64,000 nucleotides of DNA, from positions 1 to 64,000 of the forward strand of contig JAABUD010000289.1 in NCBI GenBank assembly GCA_011389555.1, given 5' to 3'. Made by a program: the position numbers and the translations under genes. This stretch comes from Desulfotignum sp. (lineage in GTDB: Bacteria; Desulfobacterota; Desulfobacteria; Desulfobacterales; Desulfobacteraceae). The notes beneath the pieces were generated by a model that was not told where the DNA came from, searched no databases, and was given only the letters and a program-made list of their open reading frames with translations. Each line of letters begins with the position of its first letter. Position 1 is the first letter of the stretch. This document shows positions 14,904-24,800 of this stretch, piece by piece.

Positions 14904-17180
14904 TCAGACCCACTGCCGGATAAACCCTTCAATGGCCCGATACACCCGCTGCACCCCTTGCCCGATCAGAATTCCGTGCCGTTCATAATCAAACAGATAC
15001 AATTCCTTGACGGTTGACCCCAGTTGATGGAACAGTTTTTCAGTTCCTCTGGGGTTGACCACCGGGTCTTTTCTGGACTGGACCACCAGGGCCGGTCGGG
15101 TGATCTGCTTCAGCCTGGGCCCCAGGTGATCCATGAGTCTTTCCAGTTGACGGATACCGGCAATGGGGTTTCTATGGTAATTGATGTGGGGATTTTCCGG
15201 ATGATTGTCGATGAATTCCCTGGCCATGGCATTGAGACGGAAGCGACGGATCATGATGTTCCATGCATCGATGGCCGGCACGAAATGAGCGCCCATGTCC
15301 TGGAGCTGCATGGGCGGGGCCACGGCAAAAACCGCCTCGAAATCCGTCACCCGGGTCGCCAGATCCAGGGCCAGGCCGGCACCGGTTGAAAACCCGCCGA
15401 TCACCCGTGTTGTGCTGGAATGACGGAGCGCCACATAGGCTTCCTCCACCGATTCGATCCACTGTTCATACCGGATCCGGGCCAGATCATCCGGTGAGGT
15501 GCCATGACCTTTGAGCCGGGGCACATGCACTGTGAAGCCTTTGGCATGCAGGTAACGGGCAAAAAATTTCATCTCTTCCGGCGCGGCCATGTATCCATGA
15601 ATCAGCAGCACACCGGGGTTTTTCGACGGCTGTTTCAGAAACAAGGGCCTTCCGATGCGTTTTTTTTTGGATTCATCCGGCCTGAAAAAGGCCGCATAGT
15701 CTTCTGTAAAATCCATATTCATCTTTTCAATGATCCGGGATCCGACCCGTTCCCGGATCTGATGACGGGATTTCTGGGCAATCTTTTTCAGGCAGACCTG
15801 GGCCGCTTCCACCGGCTCCACTTCATTGGCCATGACCAGGATGGGATTTTCCATGCGAATGGCGTGAAATTCAGATAAGTTATAGAACCGGGTCTGATCT
15901 TTGAAAAAACGCCGGCCATCCCCGTCCATGCGGATCACCCCGGTTTTTTTGGCAAGGGCCAGAAAATTTGATATCCGTTTGAACCGGTCATCCACCAGCA
16001 GGTGAATCTGATTGTGCCGCAGCAGATCCGCCACATGGCACAGACGGTTCAGCACCAGGCAGGTGATGGCATAATACACCTTGCAGGCGAACTCATACCG
16101 GTCGATCCCTTCTTGTTTGTGTGGATAATGTTTGAGAATACTTGCCATGACATGGTCATGGTTCAGGGTGGTCAACCCATACACCTGGGCCATGTATGTC
16201 TCCATCACAGAAATGGCGATCCGTCTTGAAATCTGTCTGGATTCCAGGTCTACAAACGGCCGGATCCGGCGCTTCACTGTCAGCATGCTTTCCAGATAGG
16301 GATCATCAAGGTACGGGGCCATGTCGATGGGAGGACCGAACCGGATGGTGATGTCCACACCGGTGAACAGCATGGCCCCTTCGGTCATGAATTCATCCAT
16401 CACCCGCCTGGAGGGTTTTTTGACCAGCAGTCCGGCCAGAGATCCCAGAATATTGTCCCGGGGATTGCCGGGATAATAGGTGATATTCACCGGCACGATA
16501 TGGGTGGGCAGTTTCAGAATGTCATCGACATCCGTCAAATCGAGTTCTGCTGCCAGACGATGAAATTCCGGGGATCCGGATGCTTTCAGACGGCGCAGGC
16601 GTTCCCTGAAAAACGCGCATCGGAGCGCCACCACTGCGGCACCGGTATGAGGACGCAGATCTCCTTTGTCATCGGTGAGAACGAATTTTCCATCTTTGAC
16701 CAGTTTTTTGTTTTTCACCATCATGCCTTCCGGAAAAATGATCCAGTCGGCATCTCCGGACAACAGGGTTTTCAAAAGCAGGTCGTCCCGGTCCGGTGCA
16801 TGTGTGGACACCGCTCCCAGACGTCTGAGCAGCCCTTCCAGCAGCGGCACATCAAACAGTTCCCGGGCCGCCAGAGACCAGACCTGTTTTCCGGTGATGG
16901 TATGGATATGATGCGGCAGAAACACCGTTTCAATGCGGGTGAAATGGTTGGCACAGAACACCACAGACCCTTCCGGAATGTTGGATTGTCCCTGGATGGT
17001 GATCCTGGCCCTGGAAAAACCGGACAGGGTTTTCAGCGTATAGGAGGACAGCTTGAATGCGAACCGGTTCATGAAAATGCCTTTATCCTCGAAATCATTG
17101 CCGGAGTCATCCCCGGTGTGTTGAATTTTCAACCGGTTGGTGGTACAACACTCCAACCGGTAAAAAAACGGAGCTGACAT
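14904..17180 (-). CDS. PlsC-like acyltransferase fused to an alpha/beta hydrolase
   Basis: 758 residues. Residues ~40-320 form a glycerolipid acyltransferase-like domain: the usual HxxxxD box is NHFTRIE, and the later IIFPEGMM motif is present. A middle part of ~180 residues has no clear family. Residues ~510-758 are a serine hydrolase: LIHGYMAAPEEM (oxyanion side), nucleophile elbow GFSTG, Asp in QSRKDPV and His in YERHGI. So it may both attach and remove acyl groups on lipids. ATG at 17180 has AGGAG eight bases upstream and a consensus promoter; a later Met at 17072 lacks a good site. It is transcribed divergently from the NIL-ferredoxin operon. His-to-Asn in the acyl box makes catalysis there uncertain. 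Confidence 0.85.
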   Translation of the reverse strand: MSAPFFYRLECCTTNRLKIQHTGDDSGNDFEDKGIFMNRFAFKLSSYTLKTLSGFSRARITIQGQSNIPEGSVVFCANHFTRIETVFLPHHIHTITGKQVWSLAARELFDVPLLEGLLRRLGAVSTHAPDRDDLLLKTLLSGDADWIIFPEGMMVKNKKLVKDGKFVLTDDKGDLRPHTGAAVVALRCAFFRERLRRLKASGSPEFHRLAAELDLTDVDDILKLPTHIVPVNITYYPGNPRDNILGSLAGLLVKKPSRRVMDEFMTEGAMLFTGVDITIRFGPPIDMAPYLDDPYLESMLTVKRRIRPFVDLESRQISRRIAISVMETYMAQVYGLTTLNHDHVMASILKHYPHKQEGIDRYEFACKVYYAITCLVLNRLCHVADLLRHNQIHLLVDDRFKRISNFLALAKKTGVIRMDGDGRRFFKDQTRFYNLSEFHAIRMENPILVMANEVEPVEAAQVCLKKIAQKSRHQIRERVGSRIIEKMNMDFTEDYAAFFRPDESKKKRIGRPLFLKQPSKNPGVLLIHGYMAAPEEMKFFARYLHAKGFTVHVPRLKGHGTSPDDLARIRYEQWIESVEEAYVALRHSSTTRVIGGFSTGAGLALDLATRVTDFEAVFAVAPPMQLQDMGAHFVPAIDAWNIMIRRFRLNAMAREFIDNHPENPHINYHRNPIAGIRQLERLMDHLGPRLKQITRPALVVQSRKDPVVNPRGTEKLFHQLGSTVKELYLFDYERHGILIGQGVQRVYRAIEGFIRQWV

Positions 17181-17203
17181 GTTTTTTATCTCCTGTCAGC
17201 AGT

Positions 17204-17232
17204 ATCATATGGAACCCATACCCGGTTGTCAA
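17204..17232 (-). promoter_or_regulatory. Sigma-70 promoter of the acyltransferase-hydrolase gene
   Basis: On the minus strand TTGACA (17227-17232), 17-base spacer, TATGAT (17204-17209). The leader before the ATG at 17180 is very short, about 15-20 bases. Confidence 0.7.
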
Positions 17233-17260
17233 AACCAATTTAATGAATGGAGATCCTGTT

Positions 17261-17692
17261 TTGTACTCAAAAATCGTTATTTTGACATTTCCCCCCGAAG
17301 TGGCACAGAAAGCCCTGGTCTGCCAGCTGGTAAAAAAATTCGATCTGCTGTTCAATATTTTACGGGCTGAAATTTCCAGTCAGAAACAGGGGGCCATGGC
17401 AATGGAAATAACAGCGGCATCCCGGCCCGATTTCAACAAAGGCATCCAGTTTCTCAAGCAGCAGGGGGTTCAGGTCTCCACCCCGGAACACCAGATCTAC
17501 AAAGATGAACAGATCTGTACCCATTGCGGGGCCTGCACCGCGGTCTGTCCCACCCAGGCCCTGTATATTCAGCGGCCATCCATGGAAGTGATGTTTGACA
17601 AGGAAAAATGTTCCGTGTGTGAGCTGTGTATCGTGACCTGTCCGTCCCGGGCCATGGGGCTGTTCACCAAAGAACCGGAACCCGCAATCTGA
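17261..17692 (+). CDS. NIL-domain ferredoxin (2 x [4Fe-4S])
   Basis: 143 residues from a TTG at 17261 with GGAG eight bases before it; an in-frame ATG at 17243 overlaps that site. The N-terminal ~75 residues are a NIL domain (ILTFPPEVAQKALVCQLVK...), also found at the end of MetN. Then come two 4Fe-4S motifs: CTHCGACTAVCP and CSVCELCIVTCP. Archaeal and delta-proteobacterial NIL-ferredoxins have been linked to sulfide-dependent homocysteine synthesis together with a DUF39 partner, which is not seen here. Its stop overlaps the mnmA start by one base, so a role in sulfur or electron supply for tRNA thiolation is inferred. Confidence 0.88.
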   Translation: MYSKIVILTFPPEVAQKALVCQLVKKFDLLFNILRAEISSQKQGAMAMEITAASRPDFNKGIQFLKQQGVQVSTPEHQIYKDEQICTHCGACTAVCPTQALYIQRPSMEVMFDKEKCSVCELCIVTCPSRAMGLFTKEPEPAI

Positions 17693-18738
17693 TGCAGACA
17701 CCCCCGGCCATCGGTGTGGCTGTCAGCGGCGGGGTGGACTCCCTGGTGGCAGCGTTTCTGCTCAGGCAGCAGTACAAACAGGTATTCGGCCTGCATTTCA
17801 CCACCGGGTACGAGATCCGGAAACCGGACATCAACCGGCTCAAAGATCAGCTGAACATGGACATCATTTCCCTGGATCTGTCTGCGCCCTTTGAAAAGGA
17901 AGTGATACGCTATTTTGTATCCACCTACACCCGGGGAAAAACCCCGAATCCCTGCATGGTCTGCAACCAGACAATCAAGTTCGGCGCACTGCTGGAACAG
18001 GCGCACAAACTGGGCGCAAATTATCTGGCCACCGGCCATTATGCCACCATTGTCAATACATTGACACGACCGGATGCAGACATACCGGCCCCCCGGCTGG
18101 AAAAAGCGGTGGATGAAAAAAAAGATCAGTCCTATTTTCTGGCCCGGCTTTCCTGTGAACAGCTGTCCCGAATCCTCTGTCCCCTGGCCGGATTCACGAA
18201 AGACCAGGTAAAAGCCCTGGCAGCCCGTCACCACCTTGTGCCGGTCAGCAGCAAGGAAAGCCAGGACATCTGCTTTATTCATGACAAAGACCTGACCTCG
18301 TTTTTCATCGACAGAACCGGCCTGATCCCGGAACCCGGACCCATCATCGACAGTCACGGCCTTCGGGTGGGGACCCACTTTGGGGTGCATGCCTTTACCG
18401 TGGGGCAGCGCCGGGGAATCAACTGTCCGGCTGCAGAACCCTATTATGTGAGGCGTATCGATCCGACCACCCATACCCTGCACGTGTGTTTCAAAAAAGA
18501 TCTGGCACAGCAGCAGATGACCGTGGAACAGCTGATCTGGCATGATACCCGGTGGGAACCGGTCAAAGAGGTGGCGGTGAAAATCCGGTATCGCCACCCG
18601 GAAGCCCCTGCCGTACTGACCCGCCGGGGCACATCCGGTCAGGTGTTGTTCAACCGGCCCCAGGATGCCGTGACCCCGGGTCAGGCAGCGGTGTTTTACA
18701 ACGGCCCCCGGGTGCTGGGATCGGCGATTATCCAATGA
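17692..18738 (+). CDS. mnmA: tRNA-uridine 2-sulfurtransferase MnmA (CxxC variant)
   Basis: 348 residues from the ATG at 17692 (TGATG junction with the ferredoxin). It activates U34 of Lys, Glu and Gln tRNAs with ATP and inserts sulfur to give s2U. The ATP loop AVSGGVDS, the tRNA-binding LATGHYAT and the second catalytic Cys in ESQDICFI are all present. At the first catalytic Cys the usual NPDxxCN is NPCMVCN, so there is a CxxC plus a distant Cys. Three such cysteines are the pattern of [4Fe-4S]-dependent tRNA thiolases. With a ferredoxin upstream and two Fe-S proteins downstream, I infer a cluster-dependent type. Slightly shorter than E. coli MnmA (368). Confidence 0.93.
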   Translation: MQTPPAIGVAVSGGVDSLVAAFLLRQQYKQVFGLHFTTGYEIRKPDINRLKDQLNMDIISLDLSAPFEKEVIRYFVSTYTRGKTPNPCMVCNQTIKFGALLEQAHKLGANYLATGHYATIVNTLTRPDADIPAPRLEKAVDEKKDQSYFLARLSCEQLSRILCPLAGFTKDQVKALAARHHLVPVSSKESQDICFIHDKDLTSFFIDRTGLIPEPGPIIDSHGLRVGTHFGVHAFTVGQRRGINCPAAEPYYVRRIDPTTHTLHVCFKKDLAQQQMTVEQLIWHDTRWEPVKEVAVKIRYRHPEAPAVLTRRGTSGQVLFNRPQDAVTPGQAAVFYNGPRVLGSAIIQ

Positions 18739-20057
18739 AGACATTTTATATCAAAACCCTCGGGTGCAAGGTCAACCAATATGAATCCGACGGGATTGCC
18801 GCAGGGCTTGAACAGCACGGCCTGATCCGGTCAAAGAAAGGCACATCCAATGATGTGTGCATCATCAACACCTGTGCCGTGACATCGAAGGGGGCCATGC
18901 AGTCCCGCCAGGCGGTCCGGAAACTGGTGCGGGACAACCCGAATGCCCGGATCATCGTGACCGGGTGTCACGCCCAGACAGACCCGGATATCATTCAGCA
19001 GATCGGTGAACACATCGAGCTGGTCTGTCATCAAGACAAGACACGGCTGGCAGCCCATATCATCATGGATCCCCCACCGTTTCCCCTGCGTTTCAAACCG
19101 GCAGACCACTCCGCTGAAAACCGGTTTCACAGCTTTGCCCGACCGGTCTTCGGCGGCATGACCCGGGCCTACCTGAAAATCCAGGACGGGTGTGATGCCT
19201 TCTGCACGTACTGTATTGTGCCCCATGCCCGGGGATCTTGTGTGAGTATGCCCCCGGACACCGTGCTCCACCATCTGGAAGCACTGGGAAAAGCCGGTTT
19301 CAAGGAAGTGATTCTCACCGGGATCCATGCCGGCCGGTACGGCCGGGACCTGACCCCGCCCACCACCCTGATGGACCTGCTGGAAATCATCCGGGACAAA
19401 CGGCCGGTGCACCGGATCCGGCTGTCTTCCATCGAACCCGATGAAATCGATGAACGGCTGGCAGACATGGCCGGCCCGGAAGGCATTCTGTGTGATCATT
19501 TTCATGTGCCGCTCCAGTCCGGAGACGATGATATCCTCAAAAAAATGAAGCGCCCCTATACAACGACGTTGTTCAAAGAGATCATCTGCCGGATCCATGA
19601 AAAACACCCCTTTGCCGGAATCGGTGTGGATACGCTGATCGGCTTTCCCACGGAAACCGATGCCCAGTTTGAAAACACCTTTTCTTTGATCGAACAGCTG
19701 CCGGTATCTTATCTGCACGTGTTTCCGTTTTCCCCCCGAAAAGGCACGCCCGCGTTTTCTTTCACCCCCCGGGTACCCGACCCGGTGATCACCGAGCGGT
19801 GCCGGAGAATGCGGGAGTTGGGCCGGCAAAAACAAACCGCATTCATTCAGGCCAATCAGGGACGATGCCTGGAAGCCGTGGTGCAGAACAAGGCCGATTC
19901 CCGCACCGGCAGACTTGCAGCGGTTACCCGCAATTATCTGACCCTGCTGTTGAAAAATGACCCGTCCCTCAAAGCAAGTGTGACTAACGTGACCTATGAT
20001 CGATGGGATCAAAACCTGAACATATCTGGAGAAATGTATCATGGAAAAAGTATATAA
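18735..20057 (+). CDS. mtaB: tRNA ms2t6A37 methylthiotransferase MtaB
   Basis: 440 residues from the ATG at 18735, overlapping the mnmA stop (ATGA). A radical SAM methylthiotransferase that adds the methylthio group to t6A37 of tRNA. UPF0004 domain at ~1-110 with cluster cysteines in KTLGCKVNQYES, NTCAVTSK and TGCHAQ; radical SAM core at ~140-370 with CDAFCTYC; a TRAM-like tail follows. The N-terminal GCKVNQYES is the MtaB signature, as opposed to MiaB (GCQMN) and RimO. It is the second tRNA sulfur-inserting enzyme in this operon. Its end overlaps the next gene by 17 bases. Confidence 0.93.
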   Translation: MKTFYIKTLGCKVNQYESDGIAAGLEQHGLIRSKKGTSNDVCIINTCAVTSKGAMQSRQAVRKLVRDNPNARIIVTGCHAQTDPDIIQQIGEHIELVCHQDKTRLAAHIIMDPPPFPLRFKPADHSAENRFHSFARPVFGGMTRAYLKIQDGCDAFCTYCIVPHARGSCVSMPPDTVLHHLEALGKAGFKEVILTGIHAGRYGRDLTPPTTLMDLLEIIRDKRPVHRIRLSSIEPDEIDERLADMAGPEGILCDHFHVPLQSGDDDILKKMKRPYTTTLFKEIICRIHEKHPFAGIGVDTLIGFPTETDAQFENTFSLIEQLPVSYLHVFPFSPRKGTPAFSFTPRVPDPVITERCRRMRELGRQKQTAFIQANQGRCLEAVVQNKADSRTGRLAAVTRNYLTLLLKNDPSLKASVTNVTYDRWDQNLNISGEMYHGKSI

Positions 20058-21099
20058 AGACCTGGCCCGCCACCTGGACAACACGCCGGGCGGCTTTCCT
20101 CCCACGGAAACCGGTGTGGAGCTGCGCATCCTCGAACAACTGTTCACACCTGAAGAAGCAAGACTGACCCTGTGCCTGGTGATGATGCCCGAACCGGTGG
20201 AAGCCATTGCCCGGCGCGCGAAAAAAAGCGCGGAAGAGATTATGCCGATGCTCACAAACATGGGTGAAAAAGGATTGATTCTGCATATCAAAAAACCGGA
20301 CCAGGACACCTTCATGCTGCTGCAGTTTGTGGTGGGCATCTGGGAATACCAGGTGAACCGCCTGACTCGACAGCTGATCAAAGATTTCAACGAATATGTG
20401 CCCTATCTCATGAAATCCCAGGAAGCGCACAAAACCCAGCAGCTCCGGGTGGTGCCGGTGGAAAAATCCATCCACACCCAGCTGAACATCATGGACCATG
20501 AACACCTGGAAAATCTGGTGCGAAGCCAGTCCAAAATCCTGGTGGCTCCGTGCATCTGCCGCCGGGAACACACCATGGTGGGCAAGGGGTGCGGCAAAAT
20601 GGAAGAAGCCTGCCTGGTCTTCGGGGGCGGTGCCTATATCTATGAAGGCCGCGGCATCGGCCGCACCATCACAGCGGACGAAGCCATGGAAATCATCCGC
20701 AGAGGCGCGGCCCAGGGACTGGTGGCCCAGCCCTCCAATTCAGTGAAACCCATGAACATCTGCCTGTGCTGCGACTGCTGCTGTCAGATTTTGAGCAACA
20801 TCAAAAAGACACCGTCCCCGGCCCGGATCGTGAACTCCAATTTCCAGGCACGTGCGGATATGGATCAGTGCACCGGGTGTCAGGCCTGTGAAGAGATCTG
20901 CCCCATGGATGCCATTGCCGTGGCAGACGGCCTGGCACAGGTGGAAAAAGAACGGTGCATCGGGTGCGGCCTGTGCGTGACCGTATGTGAATTTGACGCC
21001 ATCTCTTTGACGGACAAACAAGAGATGGAACGGTGGGATCCGCCCCGGACCCTGGTGGAAACCTACATGAATATCGCAAAGGAAAAAGGACTGTTCTAA
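20041..21099 (+). CDS. 4Fe-4S protein with N-terminal regulatory-like domain, function unknown
   Basis: 352 residues. The first ~150 residues are helical, with a winged-helix-like piece (EPVEAIARRAKKSAEEIMPML). Then a Cys-rich middle, APCICRREH, GCGKMEEACLVFG and NICLCCDCCC, and two classical 4Fe-4S motifs (CTGCQACEEICP, CIGCGLCVTVCE). Three or more clusters are possible. Similar proteins are common in Desulfobacterota as 4Fe-4S dicluster proteins without a known role. GGAG precedes the ATG, which lies inside the end of mtaB, so it belongs to the ferredoxin-mnmA-mtaB operon. Its stop overlaps the stop of the convergent J-protein gene. Confidence 0.85.
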   Translation: MEKVYKDLARHLDNTPGGFPPTETGVELRILEQLFTPEEARLTLCLVMMPEPVEAIARRAKKSAEEIMPMLTNMGEKGLILHIKKPDQDTFMLLQFVVGIWEYQVNRLTRQLIKDFNEYVPYLMKSQEAHKTQQLRVVPVEKSIHTQLNIMDHEHLENLVRSQSKILVAPCICRREHTMVGKGCGKMEEACLVFGGGAYIYEGRGIGRTITADEAMEIIRRGAAQGLVAQPSNSVKPMNICLCCDCCCQILSNIKKTPSPARIVNSNFQARADMDQCTGCQACEEICPMDAIAVADGLAQVEKERCIGCGLCVTVCEFDAISLTDKQEMERWDPPRTLVETYMNIAKEKGLF

Positions 21100-21860
21100 A
21101 ACCCCCTTTTTTGGCGGATCTGGTCATAGGCTTCCTGGATTTCGGCAAATTTGTCATTGGCGAATTTGATGAACTCTTCAGGAAGTCCCTTGGCCTGAAT
21201 CTTGTCCGGATGATATTCGGTCACCAGCTTGCGGTACTGCTTTTTGATCTCCTCGTTGGACGCGGTTTCATCACATTTGAGTACGGCATAGTATTTGTCT
21301 GCCGGACGGATATATTTGGATTTCAGCCGGTTGAACTCCATGTTCGACACATTGAAAATCCGGGCCGCCGACCGCAGGGTGGCATCCTCGGCATCGGACA
21401 AATGACCGTCTGCGGCCCCCACACGGCACAATACATCCATCATCAATGCGATGATATTGGGCTGGGTTTTGAATACGGAATAAAACTGCATGGCAAACGC
21501 TTCAAAGCTTTCAGTCGACCGGACCGCCTGCCTGAAGATCTTCTTGGCGCTTTCCTGACCGGTGGCATCCAGCTGAAGATCCTGTTTCATAAAGGATTCC
21601 ACCACCTGGATCTCTTTTTCAGACACCTGGCCGTCCGCTTTGCACAGCTTGGCCAGCATGGAAAAGGCGGCCGTGAAAAATACCAGCTGGGCCTCTTCAT
21701 TGGAAGACAATGAGCCGGTTCTTCCGGGAATGGAAGTCAGATACGCATCCTCTTTTTTATCCACAAACGCATGGCCGAACGCGGCCCCTGCCACAGCACC
21801 AATCGGGCCGCCCAGGGCGAATCCAATGGTTCCACCGATCATTTTTCCCAGCCAGCTCAT
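21096..21860 (-). CDS. DjlA-like TerB and J-domain protein
   Basis: 254 residues. A glycine-rich N-terminal segment (IGGTIGFALGGPIGAVAGAAFG) can insert into the membrane, as in DjlA. A TerB-like helical domain (~60-165) follows, and a C-terminal J domain (~185-254) with the HPD motif in VTEYHPDKIQ. The layout matches the membrane-anchored DnaK co-chaperone DjlA, cut to its minimum. It starts two bases after dnaE and is probably in the guaB-dnaE operon. Stop codons of this gene and of the convergent 4Fe-4S gene overlap. Confidence 0.88.
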   Translation of the reverse strand: MSWLGKMIGGTIGFALGGPIGAVAGAAFGHAFVDKKEDAYLTSIPGRTGSLSSNEEAQLVFFTAAFSMLAKLCKADGQVSEKEIQVVESFMKQDLQLDATGQESAKKIFRQAVRSTESFEAFAMQFYSVFKTQPNIIALMMDVLCRVGAADGHLSDAEDATLRSAARIFNVSNMEFNRLKSKYIRPADKYYAVLKCDETASNEEIKKQYRKLVTEYHPDKIQAKGLPEEFIKFANDKFAEIQEAYDQIRQKRGF

Positions 21861-21862
21861 CC

Positions 21863-24800
21863 TCAGGCTCCTTGTTTCATTGTTCCGTTACGGGATTTTC
21901 CCCATGATTTTTTCTTTTTGACTTTTGCTTTGACCGGTGCACATCGGGTTTCAATGCATCCTTTTTCCAGCAGGGCTTCCACTTCTTCAAAAAACACCGG
22001 ATCAGAGCAGGTCATATATTCATCCCCCAGTTTCACCAGCACATCCGGCTTATCCGGAATACTGATTTTCAGGCAGGCCGGACAATCCCCGGGATATCGC
22101 TGCAGGATGGGTTTGAGCCGTTCCAGGGTCTCGGGGCTGGACCGGCCGGCATCCACGGCGATCAAAATGCCGTTGGTCCATTCCTGTGCGGCCCGGTCAA
22201 TGGGCACGATTTTTTCAGCCAGCAACTTGATGCTGGTGTCTTTTTTCTGGACTTCAGCCTCCAGAATCACCACCTGCTCCTGGGACAGGATCGGATGAAC
22301 CAGGGCATAGACCGTGGGAAACACCACCACTTCCACACTGGCATTGCGGTCTTCGATGGCGCAGAAAGCCATCAGATCCCCTTTTTTGGTTTTATGGGTC
22401 TTGAGCAGCTTGATCATGCCCCCGATGCGGATCATTCGGCCGTCAGGCATCTTTTGAAGGGTCAGGGTGTTGACCGAGGCAAACCGGGCCATGTCTGTCT
22501 GGTGCTTGTCCAGAGGATGGCCGCTGATATAAAACCCCAGCACCTCTTTTTCCATTTCCAGCAGAAAAGGGTCTTCCCACTCTTCCATGTCCGGCATCTC
22601 GGGAATGCTGGCAGGAATCGCTCCGCCCATGCCGGAATCCGCAAACAGGTCCATCTGGGAATCCGCCTTTTCCTTTTGTACCCGGTTGCCGTGATCCAGG
22701 GCCTCTTCGAGCACCGCCATCATCTGGCTTCTTGCAGATCCTGTGGAATCGAACGCCCCGCACTTGATCAAGGCTTCCATCACTTTTTTGTTTACCTTGG
22801 TCAAAGGAACCCGTTCGCAGAAATCGTACAGGCTTTCAAAGGATCCGTTCTGTCTGCGGTCTTCCACAATCACGTCGATGGCGGCATTGCCCACCCCCTT
22901 GACCGCGGCCATCCCGAACCGGATACAATCGCCGGACACGATAAACTGGGATTCACTTTCATTGACATCCGGCGGCAGCACCTGAATATCGTGGGTCCGG
23001 CATTCATCCATGTATTTGAGCACGGCATCGGTGTTGCCCCGCTCACTGGTCATCAGGGCCGCAATGAATTCCAGGGTGTAATTGGCTTTCAGATATGCGG
23101 TCTGATACGCGATCAGGGCATAGGCGGCACTGTGGGATTTGTTGAACCCGTATCCGCCGAACTTTTCCATCAGATCGAACAGCTCTTCCGCTTTTCCAGG
23201 ATCATGGTTGTTTTTGGCGGCCCCTTCCAGAAACAGTTTCCGATGGGCTTCCATCATGGCGGCGATCTTCTTGCCCATGGCCTTGCGCAGCCCGTCCGCA
23301 TCGGCCATGGAATAATTGGCCAGAACGCCGGCGATTTTCATCACCTGTTCCTGGTACAGGATCACCCCGTACGTTTCCTCGAGAATCGGGGCCAGTTCGT
23401 CAAACAGGTACGTGACCTCTTCTCTGCCGTGCTTTCGTTCCACATAGGTGTTGGCCATACCGCTGTCCAGCGGTCCTGGCCGGTACAGGGCCACCAGGGC
23501 CACGACATCGGAAAACGTGGCCGGTTTGAGGCGCAGGATCAGGTCCTTCATGCCGCTGCTTTCCAGCTGAAACACCCCGGTGGTGTCGGCCCGCTGAAGC
23601 AGGGCAAAGGTGTTGTCATCCGAAAAATTCAGATGATCCATATCCGGCACCGGCTTGCCCTGTTTGTCGATCAGGTCCAGGCAGTTCTTGATGACCGTCA
23701 GGTTTCTGAGTCCTAAAAAATCAAACTTCACCAGCCCCAGTTTTTCCACGTAATTCATGTCGAACTGGGTAATGGTCTCCCCTTCCTTGCCCCGGAACAA
23801 AGGCAGGTATTCGTTCAACGGCTTGTCCGCCACCACCACCCCGGCGGCATGGGTGGAAGCGTGCCGGGGAAGGCCTTCCAGCAGCAGGGCGGTTTCCAGC
23901 ATCTGGGTCTTGTCTTCTGAACGCTCGCATATTTCCCGGATGGCCGGCACCTCTTCCAGGGCCTTTGTCAAATTCTTGGCCCCGTCCGGAATCAGCTTGG
24001 CGATCTCGTCCACCTCGGACAGCGGTATCCCCAAAGCCCGCCCCACATCCCGGATCACGGCCTTGGCTTTGAGTTTTCCAAAGGTGATGATCTGGCAGAC
24101 ATAGTCAGGCCCCCCATACCGATCGATGGTATAGTGATATACCTTGTCTCTGCCTTCGATGCAGAAATCCACGTCAATATCGGGCATGGAGATCCGGGAA
24201 GGATTCAGAAACCGTTCAAAAATCAGTCCGTGTTCAATGGGGTCCAGGGCCGTGATATCCATGGCATAGGCCACCATGGAACCGGCGGCAGACCCCCGGC
24301 CCGGCCCCACCGGCACCCCGATCTTTCTGGCATGCTCGATGAAATCCGCCACAATCAGAAAATATCCGGGAAACCCCATATCCAGAATGATCTTGATTTC
24401 ATAGGCGATGCGGTCCCGGTATTCCTGTTCATCGGCGTCCGGGTTCTTTTTTTTGATGATGGCCATTTTTTCTTCAAACCCGGCCATGGCCTTGTGCTTG
24501 AAGAGTTCCGCCTCGCTGTCTTCTTCGGATCCGGCATACTGGGGAAAATGATAGGTTTTATCGTCGAATTCCACATTGCACCGGGCCGCCACGTCCCGGG
24601 TGTTTTCTATGGCACCGGCATACTGGCCCAGGGTCTGGATCATCTCGTCGGCTGATTTGAAATACAGCTGATCGGAATCGAATTTGAACCGGTCCTGATT
24701 GCTGACGGTATCCCCGGTCTGGATGCACAAAAGGATATCGTGGGCTTTTTTATCTTCTTTGGCCAGATAATGGCAGTCATTGGTGGCCACCATGGGAATG

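Noticed and set aside
18831-20390. 519-codon open frame opposite mtaB and the 4Fe-4S gene
   Set aside because: Spans two real genes on the other strand; no ribosome site or domain.
22295-23716. 473-codon open frame opposite dnaE
   Set aside because: Same reason: it mirrors well-conserved dnaE codons and has no recognised motif.
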